64,000 nt of DNA from the NCBI GenBank assembly GCA_035541415.1, contig DATKNI010000030.1:8502-72501 (forward strand), written 5' to 3'. Below are positions 41,641-49,525 of the stretch, piece by piece (the first letter of the stretch is position 1; every line of letters begins with the position of its first letter). Both the position numbers and the translations under genes were made by a program. The DNA comes from JAKAGE01 sp035541415 (GTDB taxonomy: Bacteria; Patescibacteriota; Minisyncoccia; UBA6257; 2-01-FULL-56-20). The notes beneath the pieces are model-generated. The model was not told the origin of the DNA, ran no database searches, and saw only the letters and a list, made by a program, of their open reading frames with translations.

Positions 41641-42837
41641 TCTTACCGGGAAAACGAGATACCAGACTTTTGCCGCAACGTTGCGCGCGGGACCGGTGAG
41701 CGGGAAATGATGGATGTCGATGAAGGGCAGGCTGTTGCATTCGATGACGCCGCACCGCTGTTTGCGCCACGAGACCGCCATGTCGTTCATGATGAAGTCC
41801 ACGCCGAAGAGCGGGTCATCAACATACCGCGCGATTTTCAAAAAAAGTTCGCAGTTGTCGGGATGGATGGCTTCGATTTCCGTCGTTGACGCGCCGAACG
41901 CGCGGCTCACTTTTGGATGAAGGATGACCATGCGGTCTTTTGCGGGAACGCTCGTGAGCGAAAGATTCTGGCTCGCGAGCACGAGGGGATCAATCGAGAG
42001 TTCATGGAACACCGGCCCGCGACGCAATGGATTTTTATTTTCACGATCAATCAGTTCTTGCACGCTGTGCGTGCCGTCGCCTGTGACGTGCGGCGGTTCG
42101 CGGCGCATGACGCCGGCGATTTCGCCGCCAACGAGCGTGATGCGGAACACGAATCCCGGCAATTCTTCCTCGACGGCAACCGAAGGCGAAATTTCTTTTG
42201 CTTTTGCAAATGCATTCCGCACGGCTTCTTCCGTCGTGAGATGCAAATACGTGTGGCGGCTCCGCGATCCGAGCGCGGGTTTTATGATGACGGCGTCTGC
42301 GCGCCGTGCCGTTACGATTGAGCGGAAGACTGCTTCGGCTTGCGCAACGTTCGTCACGGATTTGCCAAGCGGCACCGGGATGTCCTGGGCGGCAAAGCGT
42401 TCAAGGATGATGCCTTTGTCGTCCATCCAATCCTGCGCGGTATCGTTCGCGAGGCGCGGCCGGGGAAGGCCGTCGAAGACGCGCGTATCGCCCTCATAGC
42501 TTGCAAAATAGATGTTCCGGGCGAGTCCGAACGGACGGAACTCCCGCATCGCGATGCCGCGGCGCTCGGCTTCCTCCCAGATGACGCGCGTGCGATCCGT
42601 GGTTTGGGCGTCGGGATGGCGCACGATGGTGCCGAGGCGGAGGCGTGCGGCAAGGCCGAAAAGCGGAGGGGCAATGCGGCCGGGTTTGAGCGCTGCGACG
42701 GCGGGGCGCACGACGTTCCAGACGATCTCGGCGGGTTTTGAGATGTAACCAAAAAAAGCGTCCGCGCGGACGTTCCAGCGCTCGATGGCGTGCGACACGG
42801 TTGCCGGACCGCAGTCGGGGCAGGCCGTTTGTTCCAT
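41635..42837 (-). CDS. ATP-grasp ligase resembling the cyanophycin synthetase ATP-grasp domain
   Basis: This 400-residue protein has an N-terminal CxxC (TACPDCG). From about residue 150 there is an ATP-grasp fold: VIIKPALGSRSRHTYLHLTT (Lys and the flexible loop), VEEELPGFVFRITLVGGEIAGV, the cyanophycin-synthetase-like TGDGTHSVQELIDREN, and the metal-site ending GVIECNSLPFIDIHH. The Mur-ligase half of cyanophycin synthetase is missing. It probably forms an amide between a carboxylate and an amine using ATP; the substrate is unknown. TATGAT ends exactly 6 nt before the ATG. Confidence 0.75.
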   Translation of the reverse strand: MEQTACPDCGPATVSHAIERWNVRADAFFGYISKPAEIVWNVVRPAVAALKPGRIAPPLFGLAARLRLGTIVRHPDAQTTDRTRVIWEEAERRGIAMREFRPFGLARNIYFASYEGDTRVFDGLPRPRLANDTAQDWMDDKGIILERFAAQDIPVPLGKSVTNVAQAEAVFRSIVTARRADAVIIKPALGSRSRHTYLHLTTEEAVRNAFAKAKEISPSVAVEEELPGFVFRITLVGGEIAGVMRREPPHVTGDGTHSVQELIDRENKNPLRRGPVFHELSIDPLVLASQNLSLTSVPAKDRMVILHPKVSRAFGASTTEIEAIHPDNCELFLKIARYVDDPLFGVDFIMNDMAVSWRKQRCGVIECNSLPFIDIHHFPLTGPARNVAAKVWYLVFPVRK

Positions 42838-42869
42838 GGCCTCATCATACTGCAGTTTTTTTAATCGTG

Positions 42870-44390
42870 CTATGCGAAACCCGGGAAGAAATCGGTTTTG
42901 ATCTGCGTGCGAGGGACGCCGAGTTCGGCGAGCGTTTTCTTAAATTCGCTCACCATGCCGTGCGTGCCTGAAATGTAGAATGTGCGTTCGCGAAAATCGG
43001 GAGCGACGCTCTCGATGAGCTTCATGTCGATGCGGCCGATGCGGCCGTTGTGGCTCGGAGCTTTCGCCGCGGGATCGGTAATGGCGTAGACCGTGCGAAG
43101 CCCCCATTTTTTTTCGGCTTCATCAAAAATGTCCCGATATGCGATTTCGTTTTCATTGCGGTTCGAATAGAAGAGGATCGCGTCGCGCCGTTCGTTCATA
43201 TCGGAAATATATTTCGCCATGCTGCGGAACGGCGTGATGCCGATGCCGCCCGCGATGAAGATCAATTTCTTTTTGGGATCGTTCGGGAGCGTGAAATCGC
43301 CGGCGAGCTGTCCCGCAACGATGGTTTCGCCGGGTTTGAGGTTCATGAGCGCGAACTTGAATGTACTCGAGTTTTCATAGAACTTCACGCCCAGGTGAAC
43401 TTCCGGTTCGGTGGGAGACGAAGCAATCGTAAAATAACGGCGATTGCCGCGGGTGTCTGCTTTCTGGTGCGCGAGCGTCCACTCAAGATATTGGCCGGGA
43501 CGATGGTTGATTTTTGCATCAGGCGCAAACTGGAAGTCGTCCATATCTTTTCCAACTTCGTGCTTGCCTTTCATGGTGAGCATGAACTTGCGCTTGGGAC
43601 TTACGACATAGGAGAAGACGTTGCCCGTGACGAGCGCGAGTTCCGGAATGGAATAGACGGCGCCCACATGGACATATGGAGAATAGAGGAGGCCGACGAT
43701 TACGCCGTAGATGACGCGGAGCGTGCGGGTCGGCGGCGTTGTTAAGGGTTCCGTGAGCATGATCGTGCCGAAGAAGAAGATTGGCGTGTGGAGGACGATG
43801 CGCTGGATCGTGCCCCAGGGATCGAATATCGGGGCGAGCGCGATGCAGCTCACGATTGCGGCGGCGAAGAATGAAAGGAAGAGGTCGAAGCGCTGGAGCT
43901 TGCGAACGATGAGGAGGCCGCCCACGATGACGAATGCCATCATAGGGAGATTGCCGCCGACCCACCAGCTTGCATACTGATTGAGCGCGAAACCGGTGAT
44001 GACGACGGCGAGCGCTGCAGGATTAAAGACGTGTTTCTTGCCGATAGCGATGATGTATTTCGAGGCCATCGCGATGAGGGCGGCGGCGAGGAGAAGTTCG
44101 ATGTTCTGCAGCGCCCACGTTCCGGGCGTAATAATGAGCGCAAGAATGAGTCCCGTGAGATACGCCGATTCAACGCTCGGCTGGGCGCCCCATACTTTTG
44201 CAAAAATGATGTTAATAATCCAGCAGGATCCCAAAAGGAAAAATGCCGTGAAGAGAATCGCGACGGGGCTGTAGGGGAGGATGCCGAGAGCTCCGAGAAT
44301 GGCGGCGATCACAACATACGCCTCAAGAATATAGAGGAGAAGGCGGTACATCGTTATCTTGTTGAGCAGGCGATCAATGAGTGCGATCAT
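42870..44390 (-). CDS. NqrB/RnfD-like membrane domain fused to a ferredoxin-NAD(P) reductase domain
   Basis: This is a 506-residue fusion. Residues 1-275 contain eight or so membrane helices with an NqrB/RnfD-like layout, including FGTIMLTEPLTTPPTRTLRV, the region that holds flavin in those subunits. Residues about 280-506 form an FNR domain: RRYFTIASSP for FAD, VAGQLAGDFTLP, IFIAGGIGITPFRSM for NAD(P), ILFYSNRNENEIAYRD and FYISGTHGMV. It could pass electrons from cytosolic NAD(P)H through membrane flavin to the exported FMN protein encoded at 45189. It begins 12 nt after the apbE stop. Confidence 0.85.
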   Translation of the reverse strand: MIALIDRLLNKITMYRLLLYILEAYVVIAAILGALGILPYSPVAILFTAFFLLGSCWIINIIFAKVWGAQPSVESAYLTGLILALIITPGTWALQNIELLLAAALIAMASKYIIAIGKKHVFNPAALAVVITGFALNQYASWWVGGNLPMMAFVIVGGLLIVRKLQRFDLFLSFFAAAIVSCIALAPIFDPWGTIQRIVLHTPIFFFGTIMLTEPLTTPPTRTLRVIYGVIVGLLYSPYVHVGAVYSIPELALVTGNVFSYVVSPKRKFMLTMKGKHEVGKDMDDFQFAPDAKINHRPGQYLEWTLAHQKADTRGNRRYFTIASSPTEPEVHLGVKFYENSSTFKFALMNLKPGETIVAGQLAGDFTLPNDPKKKLIFIAGGIGITPFRSMAKYISDMNERRDAILFYSNRNENEIAYRDIFDEAEKKWGLRTVYAITDPAAKAPSHNGRIGRIDMKLIESVAPDFRERTFYISGTHGMVSEFKKTLAELGVPRTQIKTDFFPGFA

Positions 44391-44402
44391 AGTGCCGTTT
44401 GT

Positions 44403-45152
44403 TTAATCGGGTCGGGCGACATACGTCTCGAAGCCGGATGTCATGGTTGCTGTCTTATTATTATCTATCATATATCCTTCGAGTCCAGGAATGTTTTCGA
44501 TGAAATGTATGGCGGCTTTGCCCATGGCAAATGCCGCCGTTGCGAACCGGTCAGCCTCGTAGATGTTCGGGCCGATGACGGTGAGGCTCACGATCTCGTC
44601 GATCGGTTTGCCGTCGCGCGGATTATAAATATGGAGGCCGCGGATGTACGTGCCCGAGGTGGCGACGCCTTCGGTTTTAACGCGCATGACTTTGACGTTC
44701 TCCGCTTCATTCCACGGATTTTTGATTCCCACGGTCCACAATTTCCCTTCGGCATTCATGCCGTGTGGCTGAATATCGCCTCCGGCATCAACATAAAAAT
44801 TCTTGAAGCCGTTCTTAAGGATGAGCTGTGCGGCATTCCAAATGGCCCAGCCCTTCACGAGGCCCGAAGGATCATACGTTCCGTTCGGCGTTTTGATATC
44901 AAAGTATCCGTTTGTCTCGCGCTTTGTTTCCTCGGAAAGCATGAAGACCAGTCTCATTTCCTCGCTCCAATCTTTTTCCGCGAGGCGCCCTTCGTTGATT
45001 GCCGTGATCTCACTCGTCTTTTTATAGGTGCTGAATTTTTCGTCGATATATTTGAAGTAGCCATATATTTCTTCGAATATGGCTTCGTCTGCGTGCGGGT
45101 CGACAATCTCAACCGCTATGGGCATTCCCATGAGAACGCGAATCTGCTTCAT
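44403..45152 (-). CDS. apbE: FAD:protein FMN transferase ApbE
   Basis: This 249-residue enzyme attaches FMN to a Thr of target proteins using FAD. The motifs YKKTSEITAIN, DPSGLVKGWAI, VDAGGDI, ATSGTYIRGLHIYNPRDGKP and ADRFATAAFAMG (magnesium and flavin sites) follow the family order. It lacks a signal peptide or lipobox, unlike many ApbE proteins, so it may work inside the cell on targets before export. Its natural target is the adjacent FMN-binding protein. TATAAT lies 11 nt before the ATG. Confidence 0.92.
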   Translation of the reverse strand: MKQIRVLMGMPIAVEIVDPHADEAIFEEIYGYFKYIDEKFSTYKKTSEITAINEGRLAEKDWSEEMRLVFMLSEETKRETNGYFDIKTPNGTYDPSGLVKGWAIWNAAQLILKNGFKNFYVDAGGDIQPHGMNAEGKLWTVGIKNPWNEAENVKVMRVKTEGVATSGTYIRGLHIYNPRDGKPIDEIVSLTVIGPNIYEADRFATAAFAMGKAAIHFIENIPGLEGYMIDNNKTATMTSGFETYVARPD

Positions 45153-45188
45153 ATCGTTGCGGAATTATATGCGGGAGGCCGGCCGATG

Positions 45189-45731
45189 TTAGCTTTTGGC
45201 CTGCGAGAGCGCTGATGCGAGCGATTGTTGGAATGCCTGGCTGGTTTGCGTTGCGCCGGAAACGATGTCTACGGTGGCGCTCTGCGAAGCAATAGCTTCC
45301 TTTTTGAGCTGGGGGATTGCCATGCTGCTTACTTCGCTCGTATGCCCCGGTTCGTTAGGGTATTTGAGGAATTTTACATCCGTGAGCTTGCCGCCGCTCA
45401 CGACCGCCGCCACTTGGACCGTGCCATAAAATGCGTCAGCTGCGCTGCCCGTGTAGGTGCCGTTCCGATATTGGCCCGTTGAGCCTGTTCCGCCCGTTGA
45501 GCCTGTTCCGCCGGTCGAGGTTGTTACGGTTGAGCCAGTAGTTGTTCCGTTCCCATTCCCGGTTCCTCCGGCTGTCGTTGTCTGGTTGGAGCCGGTGCTG
45601 GTGCTGTCCGTCCCGCCATTATTGGCGGCGACTTGCGAGTTTGAATCGCCATTTTGCCCGTTAAAAATAATATAGCCGGCGATAAGCACGACTACGGCAA
45701 TCCCGAGAATATATTTCCAGGCGTTTTTCAT
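45189..45731 (-). CDS. Membrane-anchored FMN-binding domain protein (flavinylation target)
   Basis: This 180-residue protein has an N-terminal anchor (YILGIAVVVLIAGYIIF), a long low-complexity Ser/Thr/Gly/Asn linker (about 30-85) and a C-terminal FMN_bind domain: GTYTGSAADAFYGTVQVAAVVSGGKLTDV and the flavinylation motif DIVSGAT (acceptor Thr161). The domain should sit outside the membrane and carry covalent FMN added by ApbE, as in NqrC/RnfG. It is the first gene of the unit with apbE and the NqrB-FNR fusion. Confidence 0.88.
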   Translation of the reverse strand: MKNAWKYILGIAVVVLIAGYIIFNGQNGDSNSQVAANNGGTDSTSTGSNQTTTAGGTGNGNGTTTGSTVTTSTGGTGSTGGTGSTGQYRNGTYTGSAADAFYGTVQVAAVVSGGKLTDVKFLKYPNEPGHTSEVSSMAIPQLKKEAIASQSATVDIVSGATQTSQAFQQSLASALSQAKS

Positions 45732-45812
45732 GCTTGTATTCCTATTTATACGTTTTACGATGGCGTTTTGGTTCGTAAGCAGTATATCATAATATCCGCT
45801 ATAATAAGAGCC

Positions 45813-47771
45813 ATGTTGACCGAAAAACCCATCAACCCCGACGATCTCGACCATGCCGTACGTCCGGGTGACGATTTCTTTGGTTACGTAAACAATATCT
45901 GGATCCGCAAAAACCCGATTCCGGCAAATGAGGCCCGCTGGGGGACTTTTTATGTTTTGCGGTACGAGGTTGAGGAGCAGATCAAAAAAATTTTTGAAGG
46001 ACTGGTCGCCACGCCCGCCGGGAAGCTCGACGACTCCGGGAAAAAAGTGAAATATTTTTATGAAAGCGGCATGGATGTCGATCATGTGAACGCGGAAGGC
46101 GATGCGCCGCTCGCGCCGCTCCTCGATGCCGTGAACGGCATTCACGACGTGAACGACCTCGTGCGGACGATCGGCTTTTTGCATCGCCGCGGAATCGGCG
46201 TTTTTTGGGCGCCGAGTCCCGAACCGGACGCAAAATCAAGCGACCGGACGGCGCTCTATTTTTCCCAGGCAGGGCTCAGCTTGCCCGACCGCGATTATTA
46301 TGTGAATGCCGACGAGAAGAGCGTTGCGATCCGGAAACGGTACGCGGACTACGCCGCCCTCATGCTCGCACATTCTTCGATAGCAGCCGATGCCCAGCAG
46401 TTTTCAAAAATAAATGATATCGAAAAGACGCTCGCGAAACATTCGATGACGCGCGTTGAACTTCGTGATTTCGAAAAGCAATATAACAAAATGTCGTGGG
46501 AAGAGCTTTCGAAACGCGCTCCGCACATTGACTGGAACATCTATTGCGAGGCGATTGCCATTCGCAAGCCGGAGTTTGTGATCGTGTGCCAGCCGGAGTT
46601 TATGGCGGCGGTGAGCGAGCTATTCCAATCTGTTCCGCTCGAATCGCTCAAAGCTTACCTGCGATGGCAGGTGCTCAATGCGATGTCGAATTTCTTAAGC
46701 GAAGATTTTGCCCACCGCTCGTTCGAGTTTTACGGCAAGACGTTCGGCGGCGCCACGGAGATCAAGCCGCGGTGGCGCCGCGTTTTGAATGTGGTGAACG
46801 GCATGCTCGATCAGGCCGTCGCCAAACTTTATGTCGAGCGCCATTTCAGCGCGGCGGCAAAGACGAGAGTCAATCAGCTCGTCGACCATTTGACGGAAGC
46901 GTATCGTGCCCGCATCAAGCGCCTCGATTGGATGAGCGACGCCACAAAAGAGAAGGCGCTTACCAAGCTGAACGCGATCAGCCGCAAGCTCGGCTATCCT
47001 GACGTGTGGCGCGATATCTCGGCGCTCACGATTGTTCCCGGCGCATATCTCGAGAACCGCCTGAACGCGCATATTTTTGAATTCGACCGGCAGATGAAAA
47101 AAATCGGCAAGCCCGTGGACCGTTCCGAGTGGCTCATCTCGCCGCAAACGGTAAACGCGTTCTATCTTGGGCTTCAAAATGAAATCGATTTTCCGGCAGC
47201 GATTCTCCAGCCGCCGTTCTTTTATCCCGACGGCGATGACGCCGTGAACTTTGGCGGCATCGGCATGGCAATCGGCCACGAGCTTACTCACGGGTTCGAC
47301 GATGAGGGCTCGCGCTTCGATGCCAACGGGAATCTCACGAATTGGTGGACCGAAGACGACCGCGCGCGATTCGACAAGCTCACGGCGCGCCTCGCCGCGC
47401 AATTCGATGCCTACGAACTTCTGCCGGGCCTTCGCGTGAACGGCAAGCTCACGCTTGGTGAAAATATTGCCGACCTCGGCGGATTGCTGATCGCCTACGA
47501 CGGGCTCACTTTGGCGCTCAAGGAAAATCCCGTGGGCGCTATTGACGGCTTTACGCCCTTTGAGCGGTTTTTCATCAGTTATGCCATCACCGAACGCTCC
47601 GTAGCGCGTGAGGAAGCCTTGCGGACGCAGGTCCAAACGGATCCGCATACGCCCGCGCCGTATCGCGTGAACGGCCCGCTTCCCAACATGGATGAATTTT
47701 ATGAGGCATTTGACTGCAAACCGGGCGATGCGCTCTGGCGGGATCCAAAGGACCGGGTGAAGATCTGGTGA
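45813..47771 (+). CDS. M13 family (neprilysin-like) zinc metallopeptidase
   Basis: This 652-residue peptidase has the zinc motif HELTH (His489, Glu490, His493) in IGHELTHGFDDEGSRFD, and Glu550 in GENIADLGG is the third ligand. NAFYLGLQNEIDFPAAILQPPFF precedes the zinc site, as in M13 enzymes, and the ending has a CKPGDALWRDPKDRVKIW-like tail. It cleaves short peptides. No signal peptide is seen, so it may be cytoplasmic. TATAAT ends 7 nt before the ATG. The frame is open upstream to 45654, but this lies before the promoter. Confidence 0.93.
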   Translation: MLTEKPINPDDLDHAVRPGDDFFGYVNNIWIRKNPIPANEARWGTFYVLRYEVEEQIKKIFEGLVATPAGKLDDSGKKVKYFYESGMDVDHVNAEGDAPLAPLLDAVNGIHDVNDLVRTIGFLHRRGIGVFWAPSPEPDAKSSDRTALYFSQAGLSLPDRDYYVNADEKSVAIRKRYADYAALMLAHSSIAADAQQFSKINDIEKTLAKHSMTRVELRDFEKQYNKMSWEELSKRAPHIDWNIYCEAIAIRKPEFVIVCQPEFMAAVSELFQSVPLESLKAYLRWQVLNAMSNFLSEDFAHRSFEFYGKTFGGATEIKPRWRRVLNVVNGMLDQAVAKLYVERHFSAAAKTRVNQLVDHLTEAYRARIKRLDWMSDATKEKALTKLNAISRKLGYPDVWRDISALTIVPGAYLENRLNAHIFEFDRQMKKIGKPVDRSEWLISPQTVNAFYLGLQNEIDFPAAILQPPFFYPDGDDAVNFGGIGMAIGHELTHGFDDEGSRFDANGNLTNWWTEDDRARFDKLTARLAAQFDAYELLPGLRVNGKLTLGENIADLGGLLIAYDGLTLALKENPVGAIDGFTPFERFFISYAITERSVAREEALRTQVQTDPHTPAPYRVNGPLPNMDEFYEAFDCKPGDALWRDPKDRVKIW

Positions 47772-47859
47772 TCGCGCCCGCATTCCGGCTTTTATTTTAG
47801 ATAAATTTAATCTGCGGCGTGGAGAATGAGAAGGTCGAATAAATAAAAAATTCACGCTT

Positions 47860-48996
47860 ATGAAAAAATATTGCGCCGCGCTTGCGGCAGCCGTGGTTTT
47901 GGTTGTGCCGGGGTTTCCCGTCGGTCAAATGCAAATCGCTTCCGTCGAGGCGAGCTATCACTTTGCGAATTATCTGGGCGCTCCGCCGATCCATATTTTC
48001 CGATCGGCGCAGAAATCGCCGAGCGGCCTCACGCCGCTTGAGATAAAGCATATTTATAATCTCCCGCTCACGGGAGGCGCAAGCAGTACGATTGCGCTTG
48101 TCGAGGCCTATTCCGCGCCAACGCTCGAAAGCGATCTGGGCGTCTTTGACGACACCTATTCGCTTGCGCCGTGCACCGTAAAGAATAAATGTCTTGAGAT
48201 CCACAGCATGGGGAGTGGCGTCGCCGCGAATGGCGGATGGGCGCTCGAAACAACGCTCGACGTGGAATGGGCGCATGCCATCGCCCCGCAAGCAAAAATC
48301 CTGGTCGTACAGGCAAAAACGCAGAGCGGCGCGAATCTGCTCGCTGCGCTCGATTATGCAGCGGCCCGAAGCGACGTCGATGCGATTTCGATAAGCTGGG
48401 GCGGTCCTGAGTTTCCGGAAGAAACATCGCTCGACGGGCATTTTTTGAGCGCTTCGGGCGCGGCATTTTTCGCGTCATCCGGTGACCACGGCGCCGGCAC
48501 GAGTTGGCCCGCGGCATCGCCGAACGTAGTTGCGGTCGGAGGAACCTCGCTTGAACTCTTGCCGAGCGGCTCGCTTGTTTCTGAATCGGCGTGGGCCGGA
48601 AGCGGGGGAGGAGTAAGCGCCTATGAGCCCGAGCCGGATTATCAGCGCGCGTACAATATTCCGAAAGCCAGCGGCCATCGCGCGATTCCGGATGTTGCAT
48701 ACAACGCCAATCCGCGATCGGGATATGCGGTTTACAAATCGAACGGCGCCACAAAGAACGGCTGGTATGTCGTTGGCGGCACGTCGGCGGGGGCTCCTCA
48801 ATGGGCGGCCATCTACGCGATCGGCCGTTCGGCAACGCTCCCGGTCATGTACGGAGATAAAGCTTCGTCGGGCACGCTGCAATATTTCCGGGACATTGCG
48901 AGCGGCGCAAATGGCACGTGTAAATATTATTGCGACGCGCGGAAACGATACGACTACGTAACCGGCTTAGGAACGCCGCTCACGGTTCATTTTTAA
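47860..48996 (+). CDS. Secreted S53 (sedolisin) serine-carboxyl peptidase
   Basis: This 378-residue protein has a signal peptide (YCAALAAAVVLVVPGFPV) and a sedolisin catalytic domain: Glu and Asp in ALETTLDVEWAH, the oxyanion Asp in SSGDHGAG and the nucleophile Ser in GGTSAGAPQWAA, with a C-terminal calcium-site-like FRDIASGANGTCKYY. The long activation prodomain typical of the family is missing or reduced to about 60 residues. Sedolisins are active at low pH. The gene lies after the M13 peptidase. Confidence 0.88.
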   Translation: MKKYCAALAAAVVLVVPGFPVGQMQIASVEASYHFANYLGAPPIHIFRSAQKSPSGLTPLEIKHIYNLPLTGGASSTIALVEAYSAPTLESDLGVFDDTYSLAPCTVKNKCLEIHSMGSGVAANGGWALETTLDVEWAHAIAPQAKILVVQAKTQSGANLLAALDYAAARSDVDAISISWGGPEFPEETSLDGHFLSASGAAFFASSGDHGAGTSWPAASPNVVAVGGTSLELLPSGSLVSESAWAGSGGGVSAYEPEPDYQRAYNIPKASGHRAIPDVAYNANPRSGYAVYKSNGATKNGWYVVGGTSAGAPQWAAIYAIGRSATLPVMYGDKASSGTLQYFRDIASGANGTCKYYCDARKRYDYVTGLGTPLTVHF

Positions 48997-49034
48997 AGAT
49001 TAAATTTTTATTAAATGAATATTGCTTCACGATC

Positions 49035-49463
49035 ATGAAAACGTATGATGAGATTATGGAGATTTTGCGGAATGAGTTCAAGGAGGCCATCGAAGATCTC
49101 GCGCTCATGATTCAGCGGGAGTTTGTCGCTGTTCGTGAGGAGATGCACGCACAAACTGTGATGCTGCAGACGGAGATGAAAGAACAGGCCGCAGTATTGC
49201 GAGAAGAGATGAAAGAGCAAGCAGCAATGTTGCGCGCGGAGATGTATGGGCAAGTGGCAACGTTGCGCAAAGAGATGCACGATGAGGCCGTTGCTGTGAG
49301 GGGCGAGATGAAGGGTGGCCTTGATGCACTGCGCACCGAATTAAAGGGCGATATTCAGGAATTCCGGCAGGAAACCCAAGCGAATTTTGCCCTGATGAAC
49401 GGGATCTTGCGCAACCATGAATATCGGCTCGAAAGGGTCGAGAAAAAGCTCGATATTTCCTAG
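49035..49463 (+). CDS. Coiled-coil protein with 11-residue repeats
   Basis: This 142-residue, fully helical protein has about six tandem 11-residue (33-bp) units between residues 35 and 100, with consensus E-M-x-x-Q-A-x-x-L-R-x. An 11-residue (hendecad) spacing forms a right-handed or straight coiled coil. The flanks (EILRNEFKEAIEDLALMIQREF and RNHEYRLERVEKKLDIS) continue the coil. There is no membrane anchor. It resembles short tether or tail-like coiled coils but no function is known. It lies 62 nt before gyrB. Confidence 0.65.
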   Translation: MKTYDEIMEILRNEFKEAIEDLALMIQREFVAVREEMHAQTVMLQTEMKEQAAVLREEMKEQAAMLRAEMYGQVATLRKEMHDEAVAVRGEMKGGLDALRTELKGDIQEFRQETQANFALMNGILRNHEYRLERVEKKLDIS

Positions 49464-49483
49464 CGTATAGGTCGTTCTGGGGA

Positions 49484-49513
49484 TTGGAAATTTGACCGGT
49501 TTTCTGATACAAT
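49484..49513 (+). promoter_or_regulatory. gyrB promoter
   Basis: TTGGAA, an 18-nt spacer and TACAAT, giving a leader of about 6 nt. Confidence 0.5.
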
Positions 49514-49525
49514 AAGAGGTATCTT

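Noticed and set aside
44031..45215. 394-codon plus-strand open frame
   Set aside because: It runs across three intact minus-strand genes and shows no family motif.
45481..45535. Short tandem repeat (GAGCCTGTTCCGCC units)
   Set aside because: It encodes the Gly/Ser/Thr linker of the FMN-binding protein and is a coding low-complexity tract.
46695..47855. 386-codon open frame on the minus strand
   Set aside because: It is antisense to the M13 peptidase; the plus-strand frame has the catalytic motifs, and the minus frame has no recognisable domain.
49130..49335. 33-bp tandem repeats resembling a CRISPR or satellite
   Set aside because: The repeats have no spacers and are in frame with an 11-residue protein repeat, so they are coding.
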